Source of the DNA: an uncultured Olsenella sp.
GTDB taxonomy: Bacteria > Actinomycetota > Coriobacteriia > Coriobacteriales > Atopobiaceae
DNA length: 64,000 nt
Reading direction: 5' to 3'
Assembly: GCA_934660915.1 (NCBI GenBank)
Contig: CAKUIF010000006.1
Coordinates: forward strand, 1-64,000
The translations under genes and the position numbers were made by a program. The notes under the pieces are model-generated. The model was not told where the DNA came from, searched no databases, and saw nothing but the letters and a program-made list of their open reading frames with translations. Shown here piece after piece: positions 56,738-64,000 of the stretch. Every line of letters begins with the position of its first letter. Position 1 is the first letter of the stretch.

Positions 56738-58909
56738 TTGAGTGACATAAACGTTCTTCGCCATCAGAAACTCTTGGTTCTGGCGCTGATCTTTTGGGGA
56801 GCGATCCTATACTCTTATCCTCCTACTCTTCAGCCATACTCTGCTTCGGTCCTGAATCTATTCTCAAACTCATATTCCCTCCTCTTTGTTGGCGTCTCGG
56901 TCGGAGGCTTGGTCGGCTGCAGCTTGAATCACGCTTGCGACTTGTTCGGCTTCCACGTCAACTCAACGATTAGGCGGTGCGCCTGTTGGCTTGGGGCAAT
57001 CGTTTCGTTATTCGTCGTCGCGTTGAACGTCACCCTTTATGCTCATTTGCTTGGCACTAGCGACAACTCCATTCCTCGATGGATCCTGCTTTTCGCTGGC
57101 ACTGGCATAATGAGCCCATCATTTGTTGCTTCTTTTCTCGCGGGATTGGGCTTTGGCTTAACGGCAATTTCTTTTAGTCGGCTATTTGGATCTCGCGATA
57201 GGGCGAATGTAAATTCGAGCTGTTCTTATTTAAGAGGCTCGGGTAATGCGCTTCTTTGCCTAAGCTGTTTGCTCTTGGGTGCTCTTCGAGGTCTTCTTCT
57301 TATGGGCTTCTTCCCTAAAGAACCTGCTATTTTTGCCGAGATGAAGGCAGTCTGTGCTGCAGTCATTTACTCGCCAGTTCCCCTGCTTGTTGCGGCCTTC
57401 TTAATCGCAACGCCCCTATTGGTCCTTTTGAGGCAAAAGAGCCAGAGCATCTTCACCCTGGGCGCGTTTTTCTTGGGCGATGTTTCTTGCCGCATGTTAT
57501 TGAGGCTCTTCCCCGGCACATTGTTGGGAATGAACAGCCAGCAGGCGCATGTGGTCCTGTGTGCGCTGTCCATAGCCTGCGTTTCGATAAACGCTTTCGC
57601 CCTCGTTTGCTCACGAGAAAAGGAGGCGAGCGAGTGCGCCGATGAGCCCTATAGCTTGCCGGATTCGATGATTCAGATTCTCACGAATCGTGAGGCTGAG
57701 ACCATCCAGTTGATGCTGCAAGGCAAGTCATCCTCCGTGATTGCCGAAGAACTGGGCATAAAAGCATCCTCGGTACGCGGCTTCCAACAACGGGCCTACA
57801 AGAAACTCGGCGTAACAAGTGCAGAAGAACTCAAGGCGCTGTGCGTGAGCACGGATAAGGGAGGCGAGGGTGCGCAGCGTACGTCTTGGACGCCGAGCCA
57901 TCAATTTCGTTGGCTTGGGCTGGTATTGGCGCTTGTCGTCATGGTCCTTACGATTCCATGTGGCAACACAGGCCTGATACCACTGTTGGCAAATATTCAA
58001 GGATGGAATTGTGCATGGAGCGTTTCCTGTTTTCTAGGAATAGCGCTTTGCTTAGGGCTGCTCATTTTTGAATCGGCTATTGAGAGCAAGCGGATTGAAT
58101 CGAAGATGTGCGAGCTCGATCTGCCGCTCGTCACGGTTCTCCCGGCATTAACGGGACTGGCCATTGGCGAGCTATGGAGAAATGCGACCTGGCCATACCT
58201 GTCCTTTGTATCTCAGCTGGCGATATTGCTTACCGTCCTCGGTGCGGCAACAGTTTATGTTCAAAGGGACGATTGGAAAAGCATCTCGAAAACCGATTGG
58301 GTTGTCATTGCGGCTGCCATAGCCCTTGCCTGCCTCTATGCGCGAACCGCGTGGGCAGCGATACCGGTTGTCTCGATATTGACATACGGCAACTATACAA
58401 GGAGGACGTTCGGAGACGATTTGTTCCTTCCGGCAATGATTTGTGGTGGATATGCCCTTTCGGCGGGCTTGATTGGATCGGCCTTTCTTCTGACCGCCTG
58501 TGAAGATGCCTTGGGCCGCATTGTCTGGCTCGGGCTTGAAGACCATCAGGCCCATGTTGATGCATCTTTGCTGATTGTGACAGTCGGAATATTGTCAATT
58601 ACATCAATTGCTTATCTAGGTTCACTGATGCGTAAACGCGCATTCAAAGCTATCGGCTCAAATGTCGGGCAAAGTCCGTTGCAAATCGTGACCCTGCTTA
58701 CGGCTATGGGACTGAATGAAACGGATGCCCGGATCGGGAGCTTGCTTGCGTCGGGAAAGTCGGCTCGAGAGATTGCAGAGGAACTTGCGGTATCGCCGGG
58801 GACCGTCAACTCGTCGAAGCATAAGGTTTACGCAAGGATGCAGGTTCATGGCGCGATACAGCTCAAAACGAAGATCGAGCTGACGCTATCTGCGAAGAAC
58901 CCCAGCTAA
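56738..58909 (+). CDS. Polytopic membrane protein with two LuxR-type HTH domains (B)
   Basis: A protein of about 723 residues built like the one at 31747: about nine hydrophobic segments, a LuxR-type HTH (about 315-375; LTNREAETIQLMLQGKSSSV and SSVRGFQQRAYKKLGVTSAE), about eight more hydrophobic segments, and a second LuxR-type HTH near the end (about 658-715; LNETDARIGSLLASGKSARE and GTVNSSKHKVYARMQVHG). TTG 56738 with GAGG eight bases upstream gives a length equal to protein A; the frame opens earlier, in the terminator T tract, which cannot be the start. Composition is clearly more AT-rich than the ribosomal genes on either side. It heads a + strand set with a secreted protein and an ABC transporter. 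The signal is unknown. Confidence 0.83.
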   Translation: MSDINVLRHQKLLVLALIFWGAILYSYPPTLQPYSASVLNLFSNSYSLLFVGVSVGGLVGCSLNHACDLFGFHVNSTIRRCACWLGAIVSLFVVALNVTLYAHLLGTSDNSIPRWILLFAGTGIMSPSFVASFLAGLGFGLTAISFSRLFGSRDRANVNSSCSYLRGSGNALLCLSCLLLGALRGLLLMGFFPKEPAIFAEMKAVCAAVIYSPVPLLVAAFLIATPLLVLLRQKSQSIFTLGAFFLGDVSCRMLLRLFPGTLLGMNSQQAHVVLCALSIACVSINAFALVCSREKEASECADEPYSLPDSMIQILTNREAETIQLMLQGKSSSVIAEELGIKASSVRGFQQRAYKKLGVTSAEELKALCVSTDKGGEGAQRTSWTPSHQFRWLGLVLALVVMVLTIPCGNTGLIPLLANIQGWNCAWSVSCFLGIALCLGLLIFESAIESKRIESKMCELDLPLVTVLPALTGLAIGELWRNATWPYLSFVSQLAILLTVLGAATVYVQRDDWKSISKTDWVVIAAAIALACLYARTAWAAIPVVSILTYGNYTRRTFGDDLFLPAMICGGYALSAGLIGSAFLLTACEDALGRIVWLGLEDHQAHVDASLLIVTVGILSITSIAYLGSLMRKRAFKAIGSNVGQSPLQIVTLLTAMGLNETDARIGSLLASGKSAREIAEELAVSPGTVNSSKHKVYARMQVHGAIQLKTKIELTLSAKNPS

Positions 58910-58982
58910 GTCATGTAGTCAGGGCAAGCGACACAATTTCATACGAGCTGATTACATACAGCCACGCGCGCATGCAATAGCC

Positions 58983-59026
58983 TCTCTCCTCAACCGGGGC
59001 CCCAACCACCACAAACAGAGGAGAGA
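58983..59026 (+). promoter_or_regulatory. Hairpin that would hide the ribosome-binding site of the secreted protein gene
   Basis: TCTCTCCTC (58983-58991) is the exact complement of GAGGAGAGA (59018-59026), which contains the ribosome-binding site of the gene starting at 59029. The 26-base loop holds the self-complementary GGGGCCCC. Folding would block translation unless relieved. Confidence 0.6.
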
Positions 59027-59028
59027 CC

Positions 59029-59493
59029 ATGAAAAAGAGCCTTATCGCCTTCGCAGTGGCACTTCTTGCGACTGCATCTTTGGGTATGGGAACGGCAATA
59101 GCGTCGGAAATCGACACCTGTGACTTCCACAAGGATTCCGACTTTGGCTTCAACTTTAGTTACGACGGCGCGAGCCAAGGAACCACAGGGGAGATCAAGG
59201 GTGATACCTCGCCTGTTTACGTGAAGGTAAAAGAAATAGATGGCGGTGTGAACTTTTATGTAGATGGCAATGCTCAAGGTCGCGGATACGATGCGCCTTG
59301 GATAAACCTGACGGCGGGTACGGGAAATGCATATTGCTATCGCGAGGGTACCTATAGCATTCACAGCGATGTGGTCGAGCGGTTTGGAAGCATGGCCTAC
59401 GCGCGGCTCACTGCGATTGGCCACAAGCAAGGTGGCTATGTGAAAGGCGTTTGGAGCCCGGATAGTTATCAGAATTGGACGTTTCTGAACTAG
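59029..59493 (+). CDS. Small secreted protein of unknown function
   Basis: A 154-residue protein with a classical signal peptide (MKKSLIAFAVALLATASLGM, cleavage near TAIASEID). The mature part of about 125 residues has two widely spaced cysteines, is rich in Gly, Tyr and Asp, and ends GGYVKGVWSPDSYQNWTFLN. The general shape recalls the DUF2712 family found beside lantibiotic-type ABC transporters, but I cannot verify that. It is the first gene after LuxR protein B. A GC-rich hairpin without a T tract follows, which may set its mRNA level apart from the transporter genes. Confidence 0.78.
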   Translation: MKKSLIAFAVALLATASLGMGTAIASEIDTCDFHKDSDFGFNFSYDGASQGTTGEIKGDTSPVYVKVKEIDGGVNFYVDGNAQGRGYDAPWINLTAGTGNAYCYREGTYSIHSDVVERFGSMAYARLTAIGHKQGGYVKGVWSPDSYQNWTFLN

Positions 59494-59501
59494 CGATGCC
59501 T

Positions 59502-59524
59502 GGGGGCGGGCATCGCCCGCCCCC
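59502..59524 (+). other. GC-rich hairpin between the secreted protein gene and the transporter operon
   Basis: GGGGGCGGGC (59502-59511) pairs with GCCCGCCCCC (59515-59524) over a three-base loop. No T tract follows, so it looks like an RNA stabiliser or processing barrier rather than a full terminator. Confidence 0.6.
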
Positions 59525-59541
59525 TAGCACTTGGAGGCGGC

Positions 59542-60231
59542 ATGAATAAAAAAGAAAAGGCAACCCTTGTGGCATTGATTGCCGCCGTGATTGTGGTTGC
59601 CTGCGTTTTCTTTGTTCAGAAGCAAGTAGAAGAAGAAGCGAGCGATGCGGTTGCCGCTCAGGTAGCCGAATTGGGCAAACAAGAGACGCAGACCCATAGG
59701 GTCGGCGAAAGCTTTGAGCTGACGGGTAAGGAGCCCGGCTTCGGTACATATCGCTCATCGCTTGGTTGGACCGGAACAATGGGAATAACAATCGACGGCG
59801 CTCGGGTTTGGGCAAATGCGACGGATGAAGAAGTCCGAGGCAAGCTCGCGGAATACCCGGAGAAGATTCTCGAGAAGAACGGGTACCTCGAGCTTACGTT
59901 CACGCTGCAGAACGAGGATGCCGTGACGACGGGGTCGACGGGGCACTCTGATCACCCGGACTGGTTCAGTTCGGGGACATTTAGGATCTGCGATACCTCC
60001 GGCGAAGAAATCGGAGGGGATGCTTATTTCTCTGGAACGCCCGTAGATGCCGTCGATGGGGAGCAGTTCTACTACGACCTGCCCCAGGGACAGACGGCAA
60101 CGTATACCATCGGCTATCTTGTGGAAAAGACAGCCGTGGATAACGTGGACAATCTCTCCGAATACACAGTTCATATAGGCGTGAACGACATGTACGGTTC
60201 ATGCACAATCCCCTTGGGAGAGAGCCAATGA
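59542..60231 (+). CDS. Membrane-anchored extracellular protein, possibly beta-sandwich
   Basis: A 229-residue protein. A single N-terminal transmembrane anchor (ATLVALIAAVIVVACVFFV) is followed by a charged stalk (about 28-50) and an outer domain with alternating hydrophobic strands (YLELTFTLQNEDA, SSGTFRICDTSG, YTIGYLV). The strand pattern 'LELTFTLQNED' resembles DUF4352-like domains; no family is certain. GGAGG precedes ATG 59542, and its stop overlaps the next gene (ATGA). The gene at 62575 has the same plan, so the transporter genes lie between two anchored outer proteins. Confidence 0.75.
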   Translation: MNKKEKATLVALIAAVIVVACVFFVQKQVEEEASDAVAAQVAELGKQETQTHRVGESFELTGKEPGFGTYRSSLGWTGTMGITIDGARVWANATDEEVRGKLAEYPEKILEKNGYLELTFTLQNEDAVTTGSTGHSDHPDWFSSGTFRICDTSGEEIGGDAYFSGTPVDAVDGEQFYYDLPQGQTATYTIGYLVEKTAVDNVDNLSEYTVHIGVNDMYGSCTIPLGESQ

Positions 60232-61100
60232 GAGGGGATGAGGGCCGAGCCCTGTATAGGCTTGAGATAAAGCGTGCGCTTACATCACCATTCTTCTTGG
60301 TTGCCGTGGGGATTGGCATTTTGCTGGCAACGGCCGATGCCGTGATATTCGAGCTCGCGTCCCAGCGGATACTCGAGAGGCAAGCGCTCTATGGGAGCGT
60401 GAAAGACTGCGGGCTCACGGCGGTAAGCTGCTTCATCGGATGGCTTGGGGCGAGCCATGCTGCCTTTGCTCGGTTGTATTTCACGCTGCTGCCCTTGCTT
60501 GCCGTGCTTCCATATTCCTGCTCGCGGATAAACGACGAGAGGTCGGGCTTGCTTGCGCAAGTGGCCCTGAGGGCCGGGCGGGTAGAGGCCGAGAAAGCCA
60601 AGGCCGTCGCGGTGTTTATCACGAGCGGTCTTGTGGCCGTCTTGCCGCTGTTGTGGAGCATTCTTCTGGGAAGCTGCCTCGAGCCCGCGAAGATACCGCA
60701 GATGAGGGACCTTATAACCTTGGAGTCCGGGGTGACGACCGACGTGCTCGGCCACGGCCTGTTCTATACCCGACCCGTCTTGTTTGTGCTGCTCTGGGCG
60801 TGCATCGATTTCTTATTGATGGGGCTATGGGGCACGACGATCCTCGCCATTACGAGGTTGGTGGACAACCGCGTGCTCCTTGTGGTGGGTGCGTATCTCT
60901 TTCAGATGGGCCTTGCGTATCTTACGGGAGACTTCGCTGAGGCGTTGGGACGTCCCAGAATCGTCCTCGACCTGTTCGCCTTGGCGTATCCGGTGGGGGA
61001 TGACCTTGTGACCCTGCCGACCCTTGCGGCGGCGATGTTCATGATGGCCGCAATCTCGGCGACTCTGTTTGTGAGGCTTGGGCGAAGGGACTACGTATGA
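60228..61100 (+). CDS. ABC-2-type transporter permease (first)
   Basis: A 290-residue membrane protein with about six transmembrane segments (for example SPFFLVAVGIGILLATADAV, VFITSGLVAVLPLLWSILLG and VLFVLLWACIDFLLMGLWG), the usual number for an ABC-2 half permease. ATG 60228 overlaps the stop of the anchored protein, and its own TGA overlaps the next permease. The substrate is unknown. Confidence 0.8.
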   Translation: MRGDEGRALYRLEIKRALTSPFFLVAVGIGILLATADAVIFELASQRILERQALYGSVKDCGLTAVSCFIGWLGASHAAFARLYFTLLPLLAVLPYSCSRINDERSGLLAQVALRAGRVEAEKAKAVAVFITSGLVAVLPLLWSILLGSCLEPAKIPQMRDLITLESGVTTDVLGHGLFYTRPVLFVLLWACIDFLLMGLWGTTILAITRLVDNRVLLVVGAYLFQMGLAYLTGDFAEALGRPRIVLDLFALAYPVGDDLVTLPTLAAAMFMMAAISATLFVRLGRRDYV

Positions 61101-61960
61101 AGGGCCTTGGAATCTGCCTGTCTCATGACATGCGGGCGGGGAAAGGCTCCCTGCTTGCATCGGGACTCGCCGGCGCGGTTCTTGCCCTGGCCGTAAGCAT
61201 TGGCCTTTGGACCAAAGCGAGCTTGCGCGACATCGATCCCACGCAGCTTTCGCTCGGCGATTATTTCACCAACTATCTGGCCGGGATCATCTCTCAGGGT
61301 CTGGGCCTCTTTGGAACCGGGGGACGTCCGTTCTATCTTCCGTCGACCTGGCTGCTCACCATGTTGATTCCCTGCTATACGGTGCTTTGGTATCCAAGGA
61401 AGGACTTGGAAGCCGAGGGGATGCAGGTGCTGTTGAGGAGCGGGTCGAGGCTCCAGTGGTGGTTGGCAAAGAACGCTTGGGTGGCTATGGGGGTCTTTCT
61501 CTACTGGATTGCCGGGTATGCGACCGTCTGCTTCGTTGCGTTGGCGACCGGGGCCACGATGGGCCTTGCGAACACGGAGAACATCGCCGCCCTTCTTGCG
61601 CTCGGTGAAAACTCGGTCGCAGCGTGGGAACAGTCCGTGGTGCCGATGCTTCCGTCCGTGCCGATCATTAGCGTTGCGCTCGCTCTGGTGGAGACGGCGA
61701 TCGGGGCCTGGGCATCGCCTGTATGGGGCTTCTGCCTCGTGACCGCAACTCTCTTTATGTCAGCTTTGCTGCCCGGTAGCTTCCTCATAGGCAACTACCT
61801 CATGGCGCTGCGGAGCGCGGGGATGGTGGCAGGGGGCGCTGCGGCGACCATGGGGGTGAGCCTGGGCGTGACGATGGCGATAGCCGCCCTGGCGCTTGGA
61901 TCGGTTGCGTTCAAGAGGCTTGACGTTATGGGAAGAGGCGAGCAACAAGATGCACATTGA
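61097..61960 (+). CDS. ABC-2-type transporter permease (second)
   Basis: A 287-residue membrane protein with about six transmembrane segments (LLASGLAGAVLALAVSIGLW, WLLTMLIPCYTVLWY, VAMGVFLYWIAGYATVCFVA, and a long C-terminal glycine-rich pair). ATG 61097 overlaps the previous stop. The conserved polar stretch YPRKDLEAEGMQVLLRSGSR lies between helices. It probably pairs with the first permease and the ATPase that follows to form one exporter. Confidence 0.8.
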   Translation: MKGLGICLSHDMRAGKGSLLASGLAGAVLALAVSIGLWTKASLRDIDPTQLSLGDYFTNYLAGIISQGLGLFGTGGRPFYLPSTWLLTMLIPCYTVLWYPRKDLEAEGMQVLLRSGSRLQWWLAKNAWVAMGVFLYWIAGYATVCFVALATGATMGLANTENIAALLALGENSVAAWEQSVVPMLPSVPIISVALALVETAIGAWASPVWGFCLVTATLFMSALLPGSFLIGNYLMALRSAGMVAGGAAATMGVSLGVTMAIAALALGSVAFKRLDVMGRGEQQDAH

Positions 61961-62588
61961 GGTGAACCACGCGTCAAAGACAATCAAGAAGGTCCAGGTC
62001 CTCGAGGACGTCTGCCTGCGTCTTGAATCGGGCACGGTGTACGGGATCGAGGGTCCCAACGGGTCGGGTAAAACCATGCTCATGCGGGCGATCCTGGGGT
62101 TGATACATCTAGATTCCGGGAACATCCTGGTGGATGGCATGCGGATAGGGGCGGACCTGGATTTTGCTCCTGACGCCGGGGTCCTCATCGAGTCTCCCTC
62201 CTTCCTGCCCGGAAAGACGGGAAGGGACAATCTCCTGTACCTCGTGCGGATAAAGAATGCCGTAGGGGAGGCGGAGGTTGATGCGGCGCTCGAGAAGGTG
62301 GGCCTGGCCGATGCGAGGGGAAAGAAGTACCGCCAGTACTCGCTTGGCATGAGACAAAGGCTCGGCATCGCCGGCGCGATTGTTGAGAAACCCAAGCTCG
62401 TCGTTCTCGATGAACCGACCAACGCCCTAGACGAGTCCGGCATAGACATGGCCGTCAAGGTCGTTGCGGAGCAAAAAGCGCGCGGCGCACTCGTTATCGT
62501 CTCGTGCCACAGCGCAGAGCTGTTGAGCCGCATGGTTGACGTGAGGATTCGGATGGCGGAGGGGAGGGTGCTCGATGTGGAAGGCTAG
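61950..62588 (+). CDS. ABC transporter ATP-binding protein
   Basis: A 212-residue ABC ATPase. Walker A is GPNGSGKT near residue 36, the Q-loop region lies near VLIESPSFLPGK, the signature variant is YSLGMRQRLGIA, Walker B is KLVVLDEPTNALD, and the switch His is in VSCHSAEL. This signature form is typical of lantibiotic-immunity and bacitracin-type exporters. It overlaps the permease upstream and the anchored protein downstream. I start at ATG 61950, where family similarity begins. Confidence 0.9.
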   Translation: MHIEVNHASKTIKKVQVLEDVCLRLESGTVYGIEGPNGSGKTMLMRAILGLIHLDSGNILVDGMRIGADLDFAPDAGVLIESPSFLPGKTGRDNLLYLVRIKNAVGEAEVDAALEKVGLADARGKKYRQYSLGMRQRLGIAGAIVEKPKLVVLDEPTNALDESGIDMAVKVVAEQKARGALVIVSCHSAELLSRMVDVRIRMAEGRVLDVEG

Positions 62589-63195
62589 AAAACAAAGAGC
62601 CGCAGCGACTGCACTCCTCGCCTGCGTGCTTCTTGGCGTCTATGGCGCAAGAGTCGCATGGGTGAACGCGAACGCAAAGGCCGAAGAGATTCCGCAGCAG
62701 ACCTACGCGACAGGTCAGGACGTGGCGCTCAAAGGGTCTTTCTTCGAATCGAAGGATGTGGAGAGCACCGGCTCGTACAGCGTAAGGCTCGTGAAAGCCG
62801 AGCTTATGAGCCGCTCGGAGTACCTCGAGGAATCGGACGGCGCGACGCAAGCAAGCGTAAAAGAGGCGCGCTCCATCGTGGTCCTGGAGCTTGCGCTGCG
62901 AAACGACGGGGACGAACCCGGCGCGTACAACCTGTTGTTCTCGGTCCTCAGTGCCAAGGACGGATCGCAGTACCTTATTGCCGATACCGAGCTGTGGTCC
63001 AAGGTGAACCCCAAGGTATCGGCGGGACAGTATATGGTGGCCGTGCGGCCGCATTCCGAGTACGTTGCAAGAATCCCCTACGCGATCAACTCGTCCGGCG
63101 ACAAGAAATACGAGGAAGCCATCGGAGCCAAAAGCTTTTGGCTGGCGGTGTCGGACTATCCGGTAAAGAACGTGATCGATGTCGAATTAGATTGA
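62575..63195 (+). CDS. Membrane-anchored extracellular protein, possibly beta-sandwich
   Basis: A 206-residue protein with an N-terminal anchor or signal (AAATALLACVLLGVYGARVAW) and an outer domain with strands such as YSVRLVKAELMSR, IVVLELALRNDGDEPGAYNL and YVARIPYAINSSG. The phrase VLELALRNDGDEPG fits DUF4352-like domains in pattern. It has the same plan as the protein at 59542. ATG 62575 lies inside the ATPase gene (14-base overlap), so it is the last gene of this operon. Confidence 0.72.
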   Translation: MWKARKQRAAATALLACVLLGVYGARVAWVNANAKAEEIPQQTYATGQDVALKGSFFESKDVESTGSYSVRLVKAELMSRSEYLEESDGATQASVKEARSIVVLELALRNDGDEPGAYNLLFSVLSAKDGSQYLIADTELWSKVNPKVSAGQYMVAVRPHSEYVARIPYAINSSGDKKYEEAIGAKSFWLAVSDYPVKNVIDVELD

Positions 63196-63440
63196 GCAGT
63201 CGCATGGAGTTTTATCGCTCGCGTCGGCCCCCCTTGTCCGCTAATTATGGTGAGAGGGTGACGCGGGCTTCTCGTATGCGCTACGTGCTTATTTGGCGTA
63301 TTATGAACAATCGCGTCTGTAGACGGGACCTTTCTGTCTCGGGCGCAGGCAACTATAAGGCTCCGGAGGCGCGCCACGCCGAAGGAGGTCCGAGGCTCGA
63401 ACGCCCCGGGCTTAAAACCCCATGATTTAAGGAGTGAACA

Positions 63441-64000
63441 ATGGCAGACGAGAAGTACACCCCCCGTCTTAAGGAGCTCTACGTCGGCACCGTCCGCGAC
63501 GAGCTTCAGAAGCAGTTCAACTACAAGAACGTCATGATGATCCCGAAGATCGAGAAGATTGTCGTGAACATGGGCGTTGGCGAGGCCGCCACCGACTCCA
63601 AGGCCATCGACGGCGCCGTCGCCGACCTCCGCGCCATCACCGGCCAGCAGCCGCTCGTGACCCGCGCCCGTAAGTCCATCGCCACCTTCAAGCTCCGTGC
63701 CGGCATGCCCATCGGCGCCAAGGTCACCCTCCGCGGCGACCGCATGTGGGAGTTCCTGGATCGCCTGATCTGCATTGCCATCCCGCGCATCCGCGACTTC
63801 CGCGGCATCTCCGCCAAGTCCTTCGACGGCCGCGGCAACTTCTCCATGGGCGTCACCGAGCAGCTCATCTTCCCGGAGATCGACTTCGACAAGATCGATC
63901 ACACCCGCGGCATGGACATCACCATCGTGACCACCGCCCAGACCGACGAGGAGGGCAAGGCGCTTCTCGACGCCTTCCACTTCCCGTTCAAGAAGGCGTA
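63441..64000 (+). CDS. rplE: 50S ribosomal protein uL5, cut inside its stop codon
   Basis: L5 binds 5S rRNA and the P-site tRNA region. All 186 residues are present (ADEKYTPRLKELY, IPKIEKIVVNMGVG, ATFKLRAGMPIGAKVTLRG, GRGNFSMGVTEQLIFPEID), and the final bases are TA, the start of a stop codon cut by the window edge. AAGGAG lies seven bases before ATG 63441. It restarts the spc/S10-type gene order after the inserted LuxR-ABC module; a TATTAT (63299-63304) upstream is a possible but weakly supported -10 box. Confidence 0.96.
   Translation, partial: MADEKYTPRLKELYVGTVRDELQKQFNYKNVMMIPKIEKIVVNMGVGEAATDSKAIDGAVADLRAITGQQPLVTRARKSIATFKLRAGMPIGAKVTLRGDRMWEFLDRLICIAIPRIRDFRGISAKSFDGRGNFSMGVTEQLIFPEIDFDKIDHTRGMDITIVTTAQTDEEGKALLDAFHFPFKKA

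Overview
The window is a high-GC bacterial chromosome segment whose gene content and order point to the Coriobacteriia (a Collinsella/Olsenella-like actinobacterium). This is an inference from gene order, codon use, FabK as the only enoyl-ACP reductase seen, a fused accD-accA, and membrane-bound LuxR-type regulators. No 16S rRNA is present to confirm it. Nearly every gene is on the + strand.

Layout. 1-59 is the 3' end of a 5S rRNA with its terminator, followed by about 0.75 kb without a recognisable gene. 0.9-17.0 kb: a large BTAD/SARP-type regulator, secA, prfB, a YitT-type membrane protein, clpC, disA, ispD, ispF, cysS, rlmB and a YacP/Rae1-like NYN RNase. This order resembles the Bacillus clpC-radA-disA-ispD-ispF-cysS-rlmB-yacP segment, without radA. 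17.0-23.0 kb: tRNA-Thr(UGU), tRNA-Tyr, tRNA-Thr(GGU), tRNA-Met, tuf, rpmG, tRNA-Trp, secE, nusG, rplK, rplA, rplJ and rplL, with a candidate L1-binding operator and an L10 leader. 23.3-31.3 kb: rpoB and rpoC. 36.8-40.1 kb: rpsL, rpsG, fusA, rpsJ. 50.9-56.6 kb: rplC, rplD, rplW, rplB, rpsS, rplV, rpsC, rplP, rpmC, rpsQ, rplN, rplX. 63.4 kb to the edge: rplE, cut inside its stop codon.

The ancestral ribosomal/RNA-polymerase backbone is interrupted at three seams. (i) rpoC/rpsL (31.7-36.2 kb) holds a polytopic membrane protein with two LuxR-type HTH domains, facing a minus-strand set of ABC permease, ABC ATPase and a small secreted protein. (ii) rpsJ/rplC (40.3-50.5 kb) holds birA and an apparently complete type II fatty-acid synthesis and acetyl-CoA carboxylase cluster: fabH, acpP, fabK, fabD, fabG, fabF, accB, fabZ, accC, accD-A fusion. 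It is bounded by two related long inverted repeats. (iii) rplX/rplE (56.7-63.2 kb) holds a second two-HTH LuxR membrane protein followed by a small secreted protein, two ABC permeases, an ABC ATPase and two membrane-anchored extracellular proteins.

The best candidate for an undescribed system is the module shared by seams (i) and (iii): a membrane protein built as TM block, HTH, TM block, HTH, beside a small secreted protein and a lantibiotic-resistance-like ABC transporter. I infer an envelope-sensing and export or defence function; nothing in the sequence proves the substrate. Other points worth checking are an RpoA-CTD-like helix-hairpin-helix domain at the end of RpoC, a lengthened fork-loop-2 region in RpoB, a perfect 34-bp inverted repeat with nested direct repeats before rpoB, a minus-strand terminator in the same gap, a recurrent GATACGCCCGG-type element at four translation-gene boundaries, an SPT tripeptide in RF2 in place of SPF, and a hairpin that would hide the ribosome-binding site of the secreted protein in seam (iii).
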